38,519 bases of DNA from Lachnospiraceae bacterium (GTDB taxonomy: Bacteria > Bacillota > Clostridia > Lachnospirales > Lachnospiraceae), in assembly GCA_021199235.1 (NCBI GenBank), contig JAJQIL010000071.1:1-38519 (forward strand), in the 5' to 3' direction. The translations under genes were made by a program, and so were the position numbers. Under the pieces are notes generated by a model. The model worked only from the letters and a program-made list of their open reading frames with translations. It searched no databases and was not told where the DNA came from. Positions within the stretch are counted from its first letter, which is position 1. Every line of letters begins with the position of its first letter. Shown here piece after piece: positions 38,436 through 38,519 of this stretch.

Positions 38436-38519
38436 GTGTTTTCTATTTCACTTAACAATGCACATGTTACCATTCACAGTTGATTTTTCAGAGTGTGTCT
38501 GATTGCTGAAACTTTTAGG

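Overview
The window looks like a chromosomal segment of a spore-forming Clostridia member, most likely Lachnospiraceae. The signs are moderate GC, a single-chain glycyl-tRNA synthetase, the dgt-dnaG-rpoD-trmK order, an M16C (insulinase/PreP-like) peptidase, a GerMN germination lipoprotein, and many TTGNNN-17-TATAAT-type promoters. No plasmid, phage or integrase gene is visible. Most genes are housekeeping genes, and most lie on the minus strand.

Layout: 1-4.4 kb (+) holds the potassium transporter pair ktrB/ktrA and a cytosolic PAS-GGDEF protein. 4.4-13.9 kb (-) holds a small conserved hypothetical, a 4HBT thioesterase, glyQS, a lipoprotein, recO, era, the M16C peptidase and a Lit-like (TIGR01906) membrane protein. 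14.1-17.0 kb (-) is a large cell-surface protein with about seven InlB-B-like repeats. 17.25-17.83 kb (-) is an unusually long RNase P RNA. 17.9-24.6 kb (-) is the replication/transcription block: nucleoside kinase, trmK, rpoD, dnaG, dgt. 24.7-31.4 kb (-) is a compact set transcribed in the order comEA-like, OmpR response regulator, histidine kinase, gerMN lipoprotein, comEC, from one good promoter. An AT-rich gene-free stretch (31.4-32.06 kb) with a DnaA-box cluster follows. Next come a large membrane-anchored protein of unknown function (-), a MATE transporter (+), a small hypothetical (-) and argG (+).

The most unusual content is repeat structure. First, a hairpin family has a fixed geometry: outer stem, 5-6 bp inner stem, 3-nt loop, and a 7-nt bulge on the 3' side only. 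Its stems differ in sequence between copies but stay complementary. Two copies share a conserved 27-nt tail and sit in frame inside unrelated proteins (the nucleoside kinase and a hypothetical), encoding the peptide EMPPRCASAA. The kinase copy is flanked by a 10-bp direct repeat, and removing one repeat plus the element restores a normal-looking protein. A third copy lies in comEC and two are intergenic. Second, a short palindromic element (GTAACTGTTCAG ... CTGAACAGTTAC) lies about 15-45 bp upstream of the start codons of up to seven genes, and one copy carries a hairpin of the first family nested inside it. Third, the RNase P RNA carries tandem two-hairpin repeats that lengthen it to about 580 nt. 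Several conserved proteins (Era, TrmK, RpoD) also carry lineage-specific insertions or repeats; RpoD has lost region 1.1 and has three 10-residue repeats instead.

All calls come from reading the sequence. Family assignments rest on recognised motifs, not on searches.
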